A stretch of DNA of 64,000 nucleotides from an uncultured Oscillospiraceae bacterium (GTDB taxonomy: Bacteria; Bacillota; Clostridia; Oscillospirales; Oscillospiraceae), in NCBI GenBank assembly GCA_934654755.1, contig CAKUGQ010000008.1:18290-82289 (forward strand), written 5' to 3'. Shown here piece by piece: positions 42,687 through 50,201 of the stretch. The notes under the pieces are model-generated. The model worked only from the letters and a program-made list of their open reading frames with translations. It was not told the DNA's origin and did not search any database. Position numbers and translations under genes: made by a program. Each line of letters starts with the position of its first letter. Position 1 is the first letter of the stretch.

Positions 42687-43766
42687 TTATTTTTTCTTAA
42701 GCTCGCGTTCCAGAAGGAACATTGACAACGTGGCGTGGATCGCCTGCTGAATCTTTACGCCGCAGGAAAAGCGGTTTCTCGGAACAAGTACGGCAAAGAC
42801 GACACGCTCTGTACTGAAGTCGCTCATATCCATCATGGCGTGCACGGTGGTTTTCATACCGGGATTGACGGTGAAGAAAATCGGTTTTCCTTCGGCGTCG
42901 GTCACGGGCATATAATCGACAAAGAATACGACGGAGTGGTCTATATAGGGGGTTCCCCAGACGGAAAGGTCAAGGGCAAGCGGCCGTTCGTTCGAGACAC
43001 CGAACATCTCCACCCCCTTTCCTCCGTCAACCGTGAAAGAGTAGCCGATTCTGGTGATCAGGTCCTCGTTGCTCCATCCGATGATGTCGATGGAAGGGCA
43101 TTCCTTCTCCGAAACGGAAAGCTCACTCAGCTTCACACAGGGGGAGGGATAGTTCATCTTCTGTGGTGTGGCCTCATAGTGAATTTCTAAGCTGCAGGCA
43201 GATGATCCGACATCGGTACCTGAGCCTCGTACACCCTCTGATCTTGCCAGATCGACTTCAAAAACCGGAATAATATAGCATTCCAGCTTATCCCCCTGTT
43301 GGCCGGTGACGGGGGTAAAAATAAAGTGGGCGTCTACCGACGAATTCCGGTGGTAAAACTTATGCAGAAAAGCATATTCGCCGTCGGGGTCGATTTTATA
43401 GGGCTGCGGGATACCGTCCAGAAAAATGATAAGGCCGTCGCCGTATTTCCCAGCCGCACTCTCGTGTCCCAGCGTGATTTTAATATCGATTTCCTCGCCG
43501 CCGTAAATGAGATACCGGACGTTGTTGCTGCCACGCGGGATGTCGCCATCCACATGGTAAGAATAGTAACCTGTTACATCTTCCGTCGTCGGCGGCACGG
43601 ACTCCGGTTCCGAGCTCTCCGTAGGAGCCGTCGTTGGGCAAAAAATATCCTCCGCCGTTGTCTCCGTCGGCTGGTCACTCGGGATGACAATCGGCGTGCA
43701 GGAGCAGAGGAGGGAGAGGACTAAAAAAAGCGAGATCAGGCGTGTAATTGTTATGGTCGTACGCAT
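42687..43766 (-). CDS. Lipoprotein of unknown function
   Basis: 359 residues. Signal peptide with lipobox FLVLSLLCSCTPI (Cys near 23), a Thr/Glu/Pro linker (TAPTESSEPESVPPTTED), then a beta-rich domain with no family I recognise (YLIYGGEEIDIKITLG; GVEMFGVSNERPLALDLSV). The end carries a hydrophobic, basic tail (LSMFLLERELKKK). It is 82 bases upstream of the ABC ATPase and 28 bases behind a secreted protein on the same strand, so it is probably part of one five-gene transcript. A substrate-binding or immunity-type lipoprotein for the transporter is possible. Confidence 0.75.
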   Translation of the reverse strand: MRTTITITRLISLFLVLSLLCSCTPIVIPSDQPTETTAEDIFCPTTAPTESSEPESVPPTTEDVTGYYSYHVDGDIPRGSNNVRYLIYGGEEIDIKITLGHESAAGKYGDGLIIFLDGIPQPYKIDPDGEYAFLHKFYHRNSSVDAHFIFTPVTGQQGDKLECYIIPVFEVDLARSEGVRGSGTDVGSSACSLEIHYEATPQKMNYPSPCVKLSELSVSEKECPSIDIIGWSNEDLITRIGYSFTVDGGKGVEMFGVSNERPLALDLSVWGTPYIDHSVVFFVDYMPVTDAEGKPIFFTVNPGMKTTVHAMMDMSDFSTERVVFAVLVPRNRFSCGVKIQQAIHATLSMFLLERELKKK

Positions 43767-43794
43767 ACAATATGTCCCTCATGTAAATCGATAA

Positions 43795-44226
43795 TTACGG
43801 AATACTCACTGTGGAAATAACATCGTATAATCCTTCGTAGGCATATTCTTCGGAATCCATTAAGAAATGATTCGTCTTTATTTTGGTTGGGTAAAGGTCA
43901 ATAGTAAAATAGAGGGGAAACTTTAATTCATATCTTGATATGCCGCGATCACTCGTATGATAGCCTTCTTCAGAGAAGTCGGCGAGACGGTCATACTTTA
44001 TGAATACTGATACCTGAAAGTATGCATTAGAATTGTTGTGAGTTACTGATGAGACAGTGAGTACAAGGTTGGGATTGGAAAGCATTTGATTGGATGTTGC
44101 ACGAAATATACCAAATCCTAATACCTCTGTCGATTTGTCATTATCCGCCCGGGCGGACACACTTACGGCGAAGACGGAAACAAGAAGAAGGGCTGTCAGG
44201 CATACGAACAATTTTCTATGTTTCAT
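43795..44226 (-). CDS. Small secreted protein, unknown function
   Basis: 143 residues from ATG 44226, with AAAGGA nine bases upstream. Clear signal peptide (LFVCLTALLLVSVFAVSVSARA, cut near 24). The mature part is beta-rich (NPNLVLTVSSVTHNNSNAYF, YELKFPLYFTIDLYPTK) with no Cys and no anchor. Base composition is lower in GC than the neighbours, a hint of recent acquisition. It is the first gene behind the promoter at 44374-44402, upstream of the lipoprotein and ABC genes. Whether the exporter handles it is unknown; its Sec signal argues against that. Confidence 0.72.
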   Translation of the reverse strand: MKHRKLFVCLTALLLVSVFAVSVSARADNDKSTEVLGFGIFRATSNQMLSNPNLVLTVSSVTHNNSNAYFQVSVFIKYDRLADFSEEGYHTSDRGISRYELKFPLYFTIDLYPTKIKTNHFLMDSEEYAYEGLYDVISTVSIP

Positions 44227-44373
44227 GTTTACAAGTCCTTTCATTTAGTGTTTTCTCTTCGACGGTGGGTGGCTTTTACTTACGGCGGAGCAGACTCAGC
44301 AAATCATCGGATATCACCTCCGGACTCGCCTGCTTGAAAAACAGGACAAATTATTTATAGTATTTATAGTTTG

Positions 44374-44402
44374 AGTATACACTTACTTTCAATTCTTGTC
44401 AA
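44374..44402 (-). promoter_or_regulatory. Promoter of the secreted protein-ABC operon
   Basis: Minus strand: TTGACA (44402-44397), 17-base spacer, TATACT (44379-44374). Leader of about 145 bases to the first ATG, AT-rich. Confidence 0.85.
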
Positions 44403-44822
44403 GTGCTTTTTGCTTTATTCTTCAAATTGTTATATCGTATATTCGATAAAATATACAAAGAAACGCCGGGAAGAGAAACGGAGCGAACATCCCTGCCGAT
44501 GCACGCTCCGCCGCCGATTGTGACTATCCCTTTTTTACTGCACAGGAACCCCTTCCGGGCAGCCTTTTTATTGAATATTGGAGGTCGGTGCCCGCATTGG
44601 TTACAGCCGTGACAGGACGACCACTCCGGAAACCGCCATATGCAGCTCCGACTCTCCGAATGTGGGAACCGCTCTCCGTCTCGAAGGCAATGAAGCCGAC
44701 TTCCGTGTCTATTATCGCAGAAAACGCGAAGAAAGTCAATCGTTTTGCACTTTTGATTTTTCGGGACGGTGGCCCCCGGTGCGGTGCAGGCGGGAAACGG
44801 CGTTGTATTTTGGCAAAACTGC
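44403..44822. other. 420-base stretch without a supported gene
   Basis: Several open frames cross it on both strands, but none has a ribosome binding site, recognisable product or consistent codon use. The left 60 bases are very AT-rich. It may hold decayed coding sequence; I see no feature to name. Confidence 0.5.
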
Positions 44823-44851
44823 TTGCAATTTGATCGAGAATTTGATACAAT
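44823..44851 (+). promoter_or_regulatory. Promoter of the TetR-family gene
   Basis: TTGCAA (44823-44828), 17-base spacer, TACAAT (44846-44851). Confidence 0.78.
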
Positions 44852-44886
44852 CGGTACATCCATAAAAATCGGAGTGTGAGAAGAGC

Positions 44887-45582
44887 TTGTTACGAAAGGG
44901 AAGCATCGAAACGAAAAACCGCATTCTGTCTGTCTGCGTTCGCCTGTTTTTGGAGCAGGGGTATCACCAGACGCCGATCAGCCAGATCATCCGTGAGGCG
45001 CAGGTTTCCGCCAGCACCTTCCAGAATATTTTCCGCACCAAGGACGGGATTCTCGGTGAATTGGTCGAATTCATGTTTGGCGGTCAGTTCAACGTTGCGC
45101 GCAGCGTTACCCGCAGTGATCTTCCGGCGGTGTATGTATACGCTGCCGAAACGGCGATCCAGCTTGTACTGACCGAGCAGAACGAAAATCTTAGGGATAT
45201 TTACCTTGAGGCGTACAACACGCCGCAGACGTCGGATTTTATTTATCAACATATGGCCCAGGAGCTTTTCCAGATCTTCGGTCCGTATCAGCCGATGGCC
45301 ACGCAGAGCGATTTTTACGAGTTTGAGATCGGAACGGCCGGAATCATGCGCGGTTATATGGCCAAGCCATGCGATATTCATTTTCCGCTGGAAAAGAAGC
45401 TGGATCGTTTCCTGACGCTTTCCCTCCGTTCCTACCGCGTACCGGAGGAGGTGCAGAAACGCGTGCTGGCGTATATTCGCTCCATTGATATTCTCAAGCT
45501 CGCGGAAAACGTTGTACAGCAGCTCTTTGCCGCACTGGAAATGCGCTTCGATTTTTCTTTGAATCAACCGCCTAAGATGTAA
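44887..45582 (+). CDS. TetR/AcrR-family transcriptional regulator
   Basis: 231 residues from TTG 44887; no ATG or GTG fits as well, and GGAGTGTGAG lies upstream. The N-terminal helix-turn-helix is clear: TKNRILSVCVRLFLEQGYHQ, then TPISQIIREAQVSASTFQNIF and RTKDGILGELVEFMF (residues 8-65). The ligand-binding half is helical and has no family I can name. It is transcribed alone and towards the AraC/ArsR pair, with a shared terminator between. Its target may be itself or the divergent ABC operon; no operator palindrome stood out. Confidence 0.9.
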   Translation: MLRKGSIETKNRILSVCVRLFLEQGYHQTPISQIIREAQVSASTFQNIFRTKDGILGELVEFMFGGQFNVARSVTRSDLPAVYVYAAETAIQLVLTEQNENLRDIYLEAYNTPQTSDFIYQHMAQELFQIFGPYQPMATQSDFYEFEIGTAGIMRGYMAKPCDIHFPLEKKLDRFLTLSLRSYRVPEEVQKRVLAYIRSIDILKLAENVVQQLFAALEMRFDFSLNQPPKM

Positions 45583-45595
45583 AGGGAACCTTCAG

Positions 45596-45644
45596 AAAAA
45601 ATGTCGGTACGACCGCAGATATACGGTCGTACCGACATTTTTCT
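45596..45644. terminator. Bidirectional terminator between tetR and araC genes
   Basis: AAAAATGTCGGTACGACCG, 9-base loop, CGGTCGTACCGACATTTTT: A-run on the left, U-run on the right, good for both converging transcripts. Confidence 0.94.
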
Positions 45645-46578
45645 AGTCGTTTTCGGATGCCTCCGCCTGTAACCGACAGCCCTCGTCCGGGCAGAGGTTG
45701 GTTGGCTGCCAAGCTCCTTTTTTGTACTCCTTCGGAAGGACGTGAAACTGCTCCTTGAAGGCAGCGGAGAATTTGCTCTGGCTGGTGTAGCCGACGCTTG
45801 CGGCAATCTCCGCGAGCGACAGGCGTGAGCTTTTCAGAAGCTGCGCCGCGTGGTTGAGCCGATGTTCGCGGACGTGCGCTGCAACGGAGTTGCCATAGAC
45901 AGATTTGAAAATTTCCTTGAGCGTTGTCGGATTCATCAGAAACTCTCTGGACAATTCTTCGATGGTGATACGCTCTGCGAGGTTTTCTGTCAGACGTCTG
46001 TGGATGCGCCGCGCGATATCCACCTGCTCTGGTCGGAGCTGTGTCAGGTGTTCCTCCTGTGAGGGATCAACACAACTCAGATACAGCAATGTCTCCAGTG
46101 CACCAATGCGCCGGTAGGCCGGACGGAGGCTGTCCGGGCCGAGGTAGAAATGCTCAAAGACGGCATTGGATTGGGCACACGCCGCGATGGATGTCAGCCG
46201 CTTGTCCAGACAGTATTTCTGGTACAGAAATGTGCCGCCGATTCCGGTATCGGTTAAAAGCTCGGGCAGCTGCTGCGTCAGGATGTTGAGCCGAACCGAC
46301 AATGACAGCCCCTCGCAGCTTCCGTTCGGGAGAAAAACGGTATTATCCGCGCAGGCTGCGGCGGTGAAGATCGAAAAATCACCCGCACCGAGGCAGACGC
46401 TGTGTCCGTTTGCGGCTACGCGGCCGATACGACCTTGCCTGCAATAGACGATGTGGAGCGTATTGTCCGACATTTCGTGCGGGATGTGCAAGCGCTCCCC
46501 AAAGAACGCAAAGTAAGACAGTTCAATGCCGGGAAACAGCGTAGCGGTTTCCGGGAGGAATGTGTGATGTTGCTGCAT
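45643..46578 (-). CDS. AraC-family transcriptional regulator
   Basis: 311 residues from ATG 46578; a TTG at 46593 is the ribosome binding site itself (GGGAGGC). A cupin-like N-terminal part is followed by two helix-turn-helix units at about 205-300: ITIEELSREFLMNPTTLKEI, then LAEIAASVGYTSQSKFSAAF and FHVLPKEYKK, typical AraC wording. The tail is Cys-containing (TNLCPDEGCRLQ). It follows the ArsR gene by 15 bases, so they are cotranscribed. AraC proteins of this look often govern efflux or metal/siderophore genes; no such target is adjacent, so the regulon is unknown. Confidence 0.92.
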   Translation of the reverse strand: MQQHHTFLPETATLFPGIELSYFAFFGERLHIPHEMSDNTLHIVYCRQGRIGRVAANGHSVCLGAGDFSIFTAAACADNTVFLPNGSCEGLSLSVRLNILTQQLPELLTDTGIGGTFLYQKYCLDKRLTSIAACAQSNAVFEHFYLGPDSLRPAYRRIGALETLLYLSCVDPSQEEHLTQLRPEQVDIARRIHRRLTENLAERITIEELSREFLMNPTTLKEIFKSVYGNSVAAHVREHRLNHAAQLLKSSRLSLAEIAASVGYTSQSKFSAAFKEQFHVLPKEYKKGAWQPTNLCPDEGCRLQAEASEND

Positions 46579-46593
46579 CGAATCGCCTCCCAA

Positions 46594-46956
46594 TCAGGAT
46601 TCCGGACAGGTGATGTCCATAATCCGTTCCAGCATATGGTGCAGCGTCACTGCCTGCAGGTTGTCCGTTGCGCGATAATAGACCTCCTTACCGTCCCGGC
46701 GGCCGGAGATCAGACCGGAACCACGCAACGCACGAAGGTGGTGCGATATTGCCGGAGCGGTCATATCCATGAGCGCTGCAATGTTTACAACGCACTGCTC
46801 ACAGTGGCATAGCAGCCAGAAAATGCGGAGTCGTGTGGGGTCGCAGAGCTGCTTGAACAGCAAAGATACAGCCTGGAAATCCTCGATCTGCGAGAGTTTT
46901 TCCAGAATTTTGTCGGTGTTTCCTCCGTCGGAATGATGATGCGGAAGCTCGATCAT
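46594..46956 (-). CDS. ArsR/SmtB-family metal-responsive repressor
   Basis: 120 residues. Winged helix: SLLFKQLCDPTRLRIFWLLC, then MDMTAPAISHHLRALRGSG and GKEVYYRA (about 28-95). Metal ligands are visible: CHCEQCV near 50-56, in the position of the ELCVCD motif of ArsR/CadC, and HHH near the N terminus (IELPHHHSDGG). It probably senses Cd, Zn or another soft metal. It diverges from the small heavy-metal-binding protein at 47116, with a palindromic-looking site (47070-47087) between, so autoregulation and control of that gene are likely. No metal ATPase is encoded nearby. Confidence 0.92.
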   Translation of the reverse strand: MIELPHHHSDGGNTDKILEKLSQIEDFQAVSLLFKQLCDPTRLRIFWLLCHCEQCVVNIAALMDMTAPAISHHLRALRGSGLISGRRDGKEVYYRATDNLQAVTLHHMLERIMDITCPES

Positions 46957-47027
46957 AGATTTTCAGTCTCCTTTTGCCCCTTTTGGCAGGGCTTTTGCCC
47001 CAAACGGCAGACAAACACCCGTTGGGC

Positions 47028-47088
47028 TTGCTTTTTTCGGATGGGAAGATTATACTACGGGCGTAAGGATTAAACAAGTGCTTAAACG
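47028..47088 (+). promoter_or_regulatory. Promoter and candidate ArsR operator of the heavy-metal-binding protein gene
   Basis: TTGCTT (47028-47033), 17-base spacer, TATACT (47051-47056). Shortly downstream TTAAACAAGTGCTTAA (47070-47085) is an imperfect palindrome in the right place for an ArsR-type repressor. Confidence 0.65.
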
Positions 47089-47115
47089 TTAAAATTTGAA
47101 AAGGAGTGTTTGAAA

Positions 47116-47334
47116 ATGAAAAAAACATATAAAATCGAAGTTGACTGTGCCAACTGCGCGAACCTGATGGAGGAGGCAACCTGCAAGACCGAGGGCGTTG
47201 CCGCCGCTACCGTGAATTTCATGGCGCAGAAGATGATCGTTGAGTTTGCCGATGGCGCCGATGCCGCTGCCGTCATGAAAAACGTTCTGAAGGCCTGCAA
47301 GAAGGTTGAGCCCGACTGTGAGATCGAGCTGTGA
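47116..47334 (+). CDS. Heavy-metal-associated (HMA) domain protein
   Basis: 72 residues from ATG 47116 (AAGGAGTGTTTGAAA upstream). One ferredoxin-like HMA domain: YKIEVDCANCANLMEEA with the CANC metal site (CxxC) at about 11-14, then GVAAATVNFMAQKMIVEF. CopZ-like proteins deliver Cu(I) or other soft metals to a P1B ATPase. In many clostridia a domain like this precedes such an ATPase; here none follows, only a terminator and a TSUP permease on the other strand. It diverges from the ArsR regulator, its likely controller. Confidence 0.92.
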   Translation: MKKTYKIEVDCANCANLMEEATCKTEGVAAATVNFMAQKMIVEFADGADAAAVMKNVLKACKKVEPDCEIEL

Positions 47335-47347
47335 GAACATAGTATAG

Positions 47348-47380
47348 GAGCGCCCTTCGCAGATGCGAGGGGCGCTCTTG
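47348..47380. terminator. Terminator between the HMA gene and the TSUP permease gene
   Basis: GAGCGCCC-TTCGC, loop AGAT, GCGAGGGGCGCTC then TTGCTT. Converging genes share it. Confidence 0.83.
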
Positions 47381-47381
47381 C

Positions 47382-48149
47382 TTATGCAAAATAATTGACG
47401 GAAAGGACCACGGCGCCAAGGAGGACGAGGATGATTCCGGTAATGCGATTCAGTGTTTTCGGCTGCGCCCGGTTTGCGATCAGCGCCGCGATTTGGGCAA
47501 AGACCAGCGTGCTGACTACGCAGACAATAAGTGTGAGCCAATCGGGAACACCGCCGATTGCAAAGTGACTGACCGCCCCTGTAAGCGCCGTAGCGCTCAT
47601 GATAAAAACGCTTGTGCCGACGGCGGTTTTCAGCTCGTAGCCCAGTACGGATGTCAGGACGAGGAGCATCATCATTCCTCCGCCCGCCCCGACAAAGCCG
47701 CAAACCAGACCGACCAGTGCGCCGCATACGGAGGAGCGAACGGCCTTTTGCTTTGCCGTGGCCTGGGTCAGCCGCCTTTTCGGGGCAACGACCGGCTTTA
47801 CGATAAACTTGATGCCGAGTAAAAGCGTCATAAATACGGAAAAGCTGCCCATGGTCGTTTTCGGGACGATACTTGCCAGATAGCTTCCGACAGCCGTAAA
47901 GCAGAGAACGAACGCCATCATAACGAGGCCGTTCCGAATATCCAGATTCCTGTTTCGTCCGTAGGTAACGGCCGAAACGGCACTGGCCAGAACATCGCTT
48001 GCCAGCGCAACGCCGACGGCAAGGTACGGATCCATTTTCAGAAACGTAACAAGCATCGGACTGATCACGGCGGCCGCACTCATACCGGCAAAGCCGGTTC
48101 CAAGACCCGCTCCTAACCCGGCGAGAATACAAATCAGAATTTGATACAT
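47382..48149 (-). CDS. TSUP/TauE-SafE family permease
   Basis: 255 residues from ATG 48149, with GAGGAGGATAACC upstream. About eight helices; the family signature repeats as GLGAGLGTGFAGMSAAAVISP near the N terminus (positions 10-30) and LVCGFVGAGGGMMMLLVL (about 135-152). TSUP proteins export sulfite, sulfoacetate or related organic anions, or import thiosulfate. It lies 11 bases after the MarR gene, which probably controls it. Substrate not deducible. Confidence 0.9.
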   Translation of the reverse strand: MYQILICILAGLGAGLGTGFAGMSAAAVISPMLVTFLKMDPYLAVGVALASDVLASAVSAVTYGRNRNLDIRNGLVMMAFVLCFTAVGSYLASIVPKTTMGSFSVFMTLLLGIKFIVKPVVAPKRRLTQATAKQKAVRSSVCGALVGLVCGFVGAGGGMMMLLVLTSVLGYELKTAVGTSVFIMSATALTGAVSHFAIGGVPDWLTLIVCVVSTLVFAQIAALIANRAQPKTLNRITGIILVLLGAVVLSVNYFA

Positions 48150-48160
48150 GGTTATCCTCC

Positions 48161-48589
48161 TCAAAAACGATGACTCAGGTTTTCCTCAAGCTTGCAGATC
48201 ACCTTTAAAAATATTGCGGATTCCTCTGCAGAAATTCCTTTGCGGAGCGACTGCGTAAAGCCGGCCTGCATCGCTCGCCCGGCCGCGATGATCGGGGCAG
48301 CCTTTTCCGTAGGAATTAAACGCTTCTTTCTACGATCTTCCGTATCTACACAGCGGCTGAGCAATCCCTCCTGAATCAGACTTTCTACTCCGACCGAGGC
48401 GATCCCGCTGCGCAGACCGCGTAGTTCGCAAAGATCCCTTGCAGTGTTATGCTCCGGATTGTTTGCACAGAAGAGCAGGATGTCGAAGCAGGTGGAATTG
48501 ATGCCGTATTGTCTGCAAATCGGCAGACATAGAGACCGGTAATGATTCGACAGTTTCTTCCCGAGAGAAACGAGCTCGAGTGCGGTCAT
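48161..48589 (-). CDS. MarR-family transcriptional regulator
   Basis: 142 residues from ATG 48589, which has GGAGGC six bases upstream; the open frame reaches further but across the promoter. Winged helix: TCFDILLFCANNPEHNTARD, then LRGLRSGIASVGVESLIQEG and CVDTEDRRKKRLIPTEKA (about 30-105), the wording of MarR proteins. It is followed by the TSUP permease gene, with 11 bases between, so one transcript controls both. Signal unknown. Confidence 0.88.
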   Translation of the reverse strand: MTALELVSLGKKLSNHYRSLCLPICRQYGINSTCFDILLFCANNPEHNTARDLCELRGLRSGIASVGVESLIQEGLLSRCVDTEDRRKKRLIPTEKAAPIIAAGRAMQAGFTQSLRKGISAEESAIFLKVICKLEENLSHRF

Positions 48590-48632
48590 GGAAATGCCTC
48601 CGTTCATTTGATCTAAAAATAGAATTTTCAAT

Positions 48633-48661
48633 ATTATATAAATCAGCGACGGGAATGTCAA
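48633..48661 (-). promoter_or_regulatory. Promoter of the marR-TSUP operon
   Basis: Minus strand: TTGACA (48661-48656), 17-base spacer, TATAAT (48638-48633), a perfect consensus. A MarR operator could overlap it; none was clear by eye. Confidence 0.92.
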
Positions 48662-48733
48662 GCCCTTTTACGGAGCATAACCCGGCTTTCGTCTGCATAG
48701 CCTGTCTTGCATGGAATGTTCAGGGGGGATTGG

Positions 48734-50122
48734 ATGACGCAGGGGATGCTTGAAAGAATTGGCTCGGCCGTGTGGGGCTGGCCTATGATGATTCTGCTTG
48801 TCGGAGTGGGGGTGCTGTTCACCGTCCGTCTTCGCGGTTTGCAATTTCGGCGGCTCGGGCAGGCACTCCGCCTGATCTTCCGTCGGGCGGAAGGGGAATG
48901 CTCATCTTACAGTGCGCTGTGTACTGCGCTTGCCGCAACTATCGGGACAGGAAATATTGTCGGTGTTGCGACGGCAATGGCGGCAGGCGGCCCCGGGGCG
49001 CTGTTTTGGATGGTGTTGACGGCGCTTTTTGGAATGGCTACGCAATATGTTGAGGGATTCCTTGCAGTGAAATACCGCCGCAAAACGCCGGGCGGTTTGT
49101 TCGGCGGCCCGTTCTGCTATATTGAACAGGGACTCGGAAAGCGGTTTCGTCCGCTGGCCGTCGGCTTTGCTGTGATCGGCTCGGCGGTCGGAATTCTGGG
49201 CGTGGGAACTGTAACGCAGGTCAATTCCATTACGTCGGCTGCAGAGCGGTTTTTCGGAAGCGACGGCCCGGCGATGGTGGTGTTTGGGAGAAGCTATTCA
49301 TGGAGCGTCGTCCTGACGGGACTTGCGGTAACGATCCTGTCCGCACTCGTTTTGCTTGGCGGTGCCAAACGTGTGCGCTCTGCCTGCGAATTCATCGTGC
49401 CGTTTATGTCCGTTCTGTATATCACGGTTTGTCTTGCAATCCTGCTGAGGAACCTGCCGGAGATCCCGGCAGCGCTGCGGCTGATTGTAAAGAGCGCCTT
49501 TGCGCCGAGAGCGGCGCTGGGAGCGGCGGCGGGAATCGGTTTGCGGCAGGTGCTGCGCATGGGGATCGGACGCGGCGTGTTTACAAACGAAGCGGGACTC
49601 GGTACATCGCCAATCGCCGCGGCGACGGCAGGGACGGACCCCGTCGCGCAGGGGCTTGTGACGATGACCGGCACGTTTATCGATACCGTGGTGATCTGCT
49701 CCTTGACGGGGCTGACGCTTGTGGTAACAAACGCATGGAACAGCGGTCTTGATGGTGCGCAGATTGCCGATTACGCATGGCGCGCTGCGCTGCCGCTTCC
49801 GGAAAGCCTTTCGTCTTTTCTGATGTTTCTCTGCCTGGCTTTCTTTGCCTTCGCGACGATCATCGGCTGGAACTTTTACGGTGAGCGCTGCCTGATCTAT
49901 CTGACCGGCGGGAAGGGTGTGCGGCTCTATCGTGCGGCATACCTGCTCTCGGTGGCGGTCGGGCCATTTTTTACCGTCAGTGCTGCATGGGAGCTGGCGG
50001 ATATTCTGAACGCATTTCTTGCCGTACCTAATCTGACGGCGCTCCTGCTGCTGCAAAACGCTTGCGTGCGTGAGACACGCGACGGCTTGAAGGAGATATC
50101 CGGGAAGGCCATGAAAAAATAA
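48734..50122 (+). CDS. Sodium:alanine/glycine symporter (AgcS family)
   Basis: 462 residues from ATG 48734 (AGGGGGGATTGG upstream). AGCS/SAF signatures: CTALAATIGTGNIVGVATAM and GGPGALFWMVLTALFGMATQ (about 70-108), YVEGFLAVKYR, and GRGVFTNEAGLGTSPIAAA near 285. About ten helices. It takes up alanine or glycine with Na+ or H+. It stands alone: its 3' end runs directly into the promoter of the MBOAT gene. Confidence 0.95.
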   Translation: MTQGMLERIGSAVWGWPMMILLVGVGVLFTVRLRGLQFRRLGQALRLIFRRAEGECSSYSALCTALAATIGTGNIVGVATAMAAGGPGALFWMVLTALFGMATQYVEGFLAVKYRRKTPGGLFGGPFCYIEQGLGKRFRPLAVGFAVIGSAVGILGVGTVTQVNSITSAAERFFGSDGPAMVVFGRSYSWSVVLTGLAVTILSALVLLGGAKRVRSACEFIVPFMSVLYITVCLAILLRNLPEIPAALRLIVKSAFAPRAALGAAAGIGLRQVLRMGIGRGVFTNEAGLGTSPIAAATAGTDPVAQGLVTMTGTFIDTVVICSLTGLTLVVTNAWNSGLDGAQIADYAWRAALPLPESLSSFLMFLCLAFFAFATIIGWNFYGERCLIYLTGGKGVRLYRAAYLLSVAVGPFFTVSAAWELADILNAFLAVPNLTALLLLQNACVRETRDGLKEISGKAMKK

Positions 50123-50144
50123 TCAAAGATTATGTAAATTGCTG

Positions 50145-50173
50145 TTGAAATCCGTCGACGCTTTTGTTATAGT
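50145..50173 (+). promoter_or_regulatory. Promoter of the MBOAT-DHHW pair
   Basis: TTGAAA (50145-50150), 17-base spacer, TATAGT (50168-50173). Confidence 0.8.
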
Positions 50174-50201
50174 TGTGTCAAACGGATCGGAGGCGAATTC
50201 A

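Noticed and set aside
44403..44865. Overlapping ORFs of 70-154 codons on both strands in the spacer before the tetR gene
   Set aside because: No ribosome binding site, no recognisable protein and inconsistent codon use; left as unexplained spacer.
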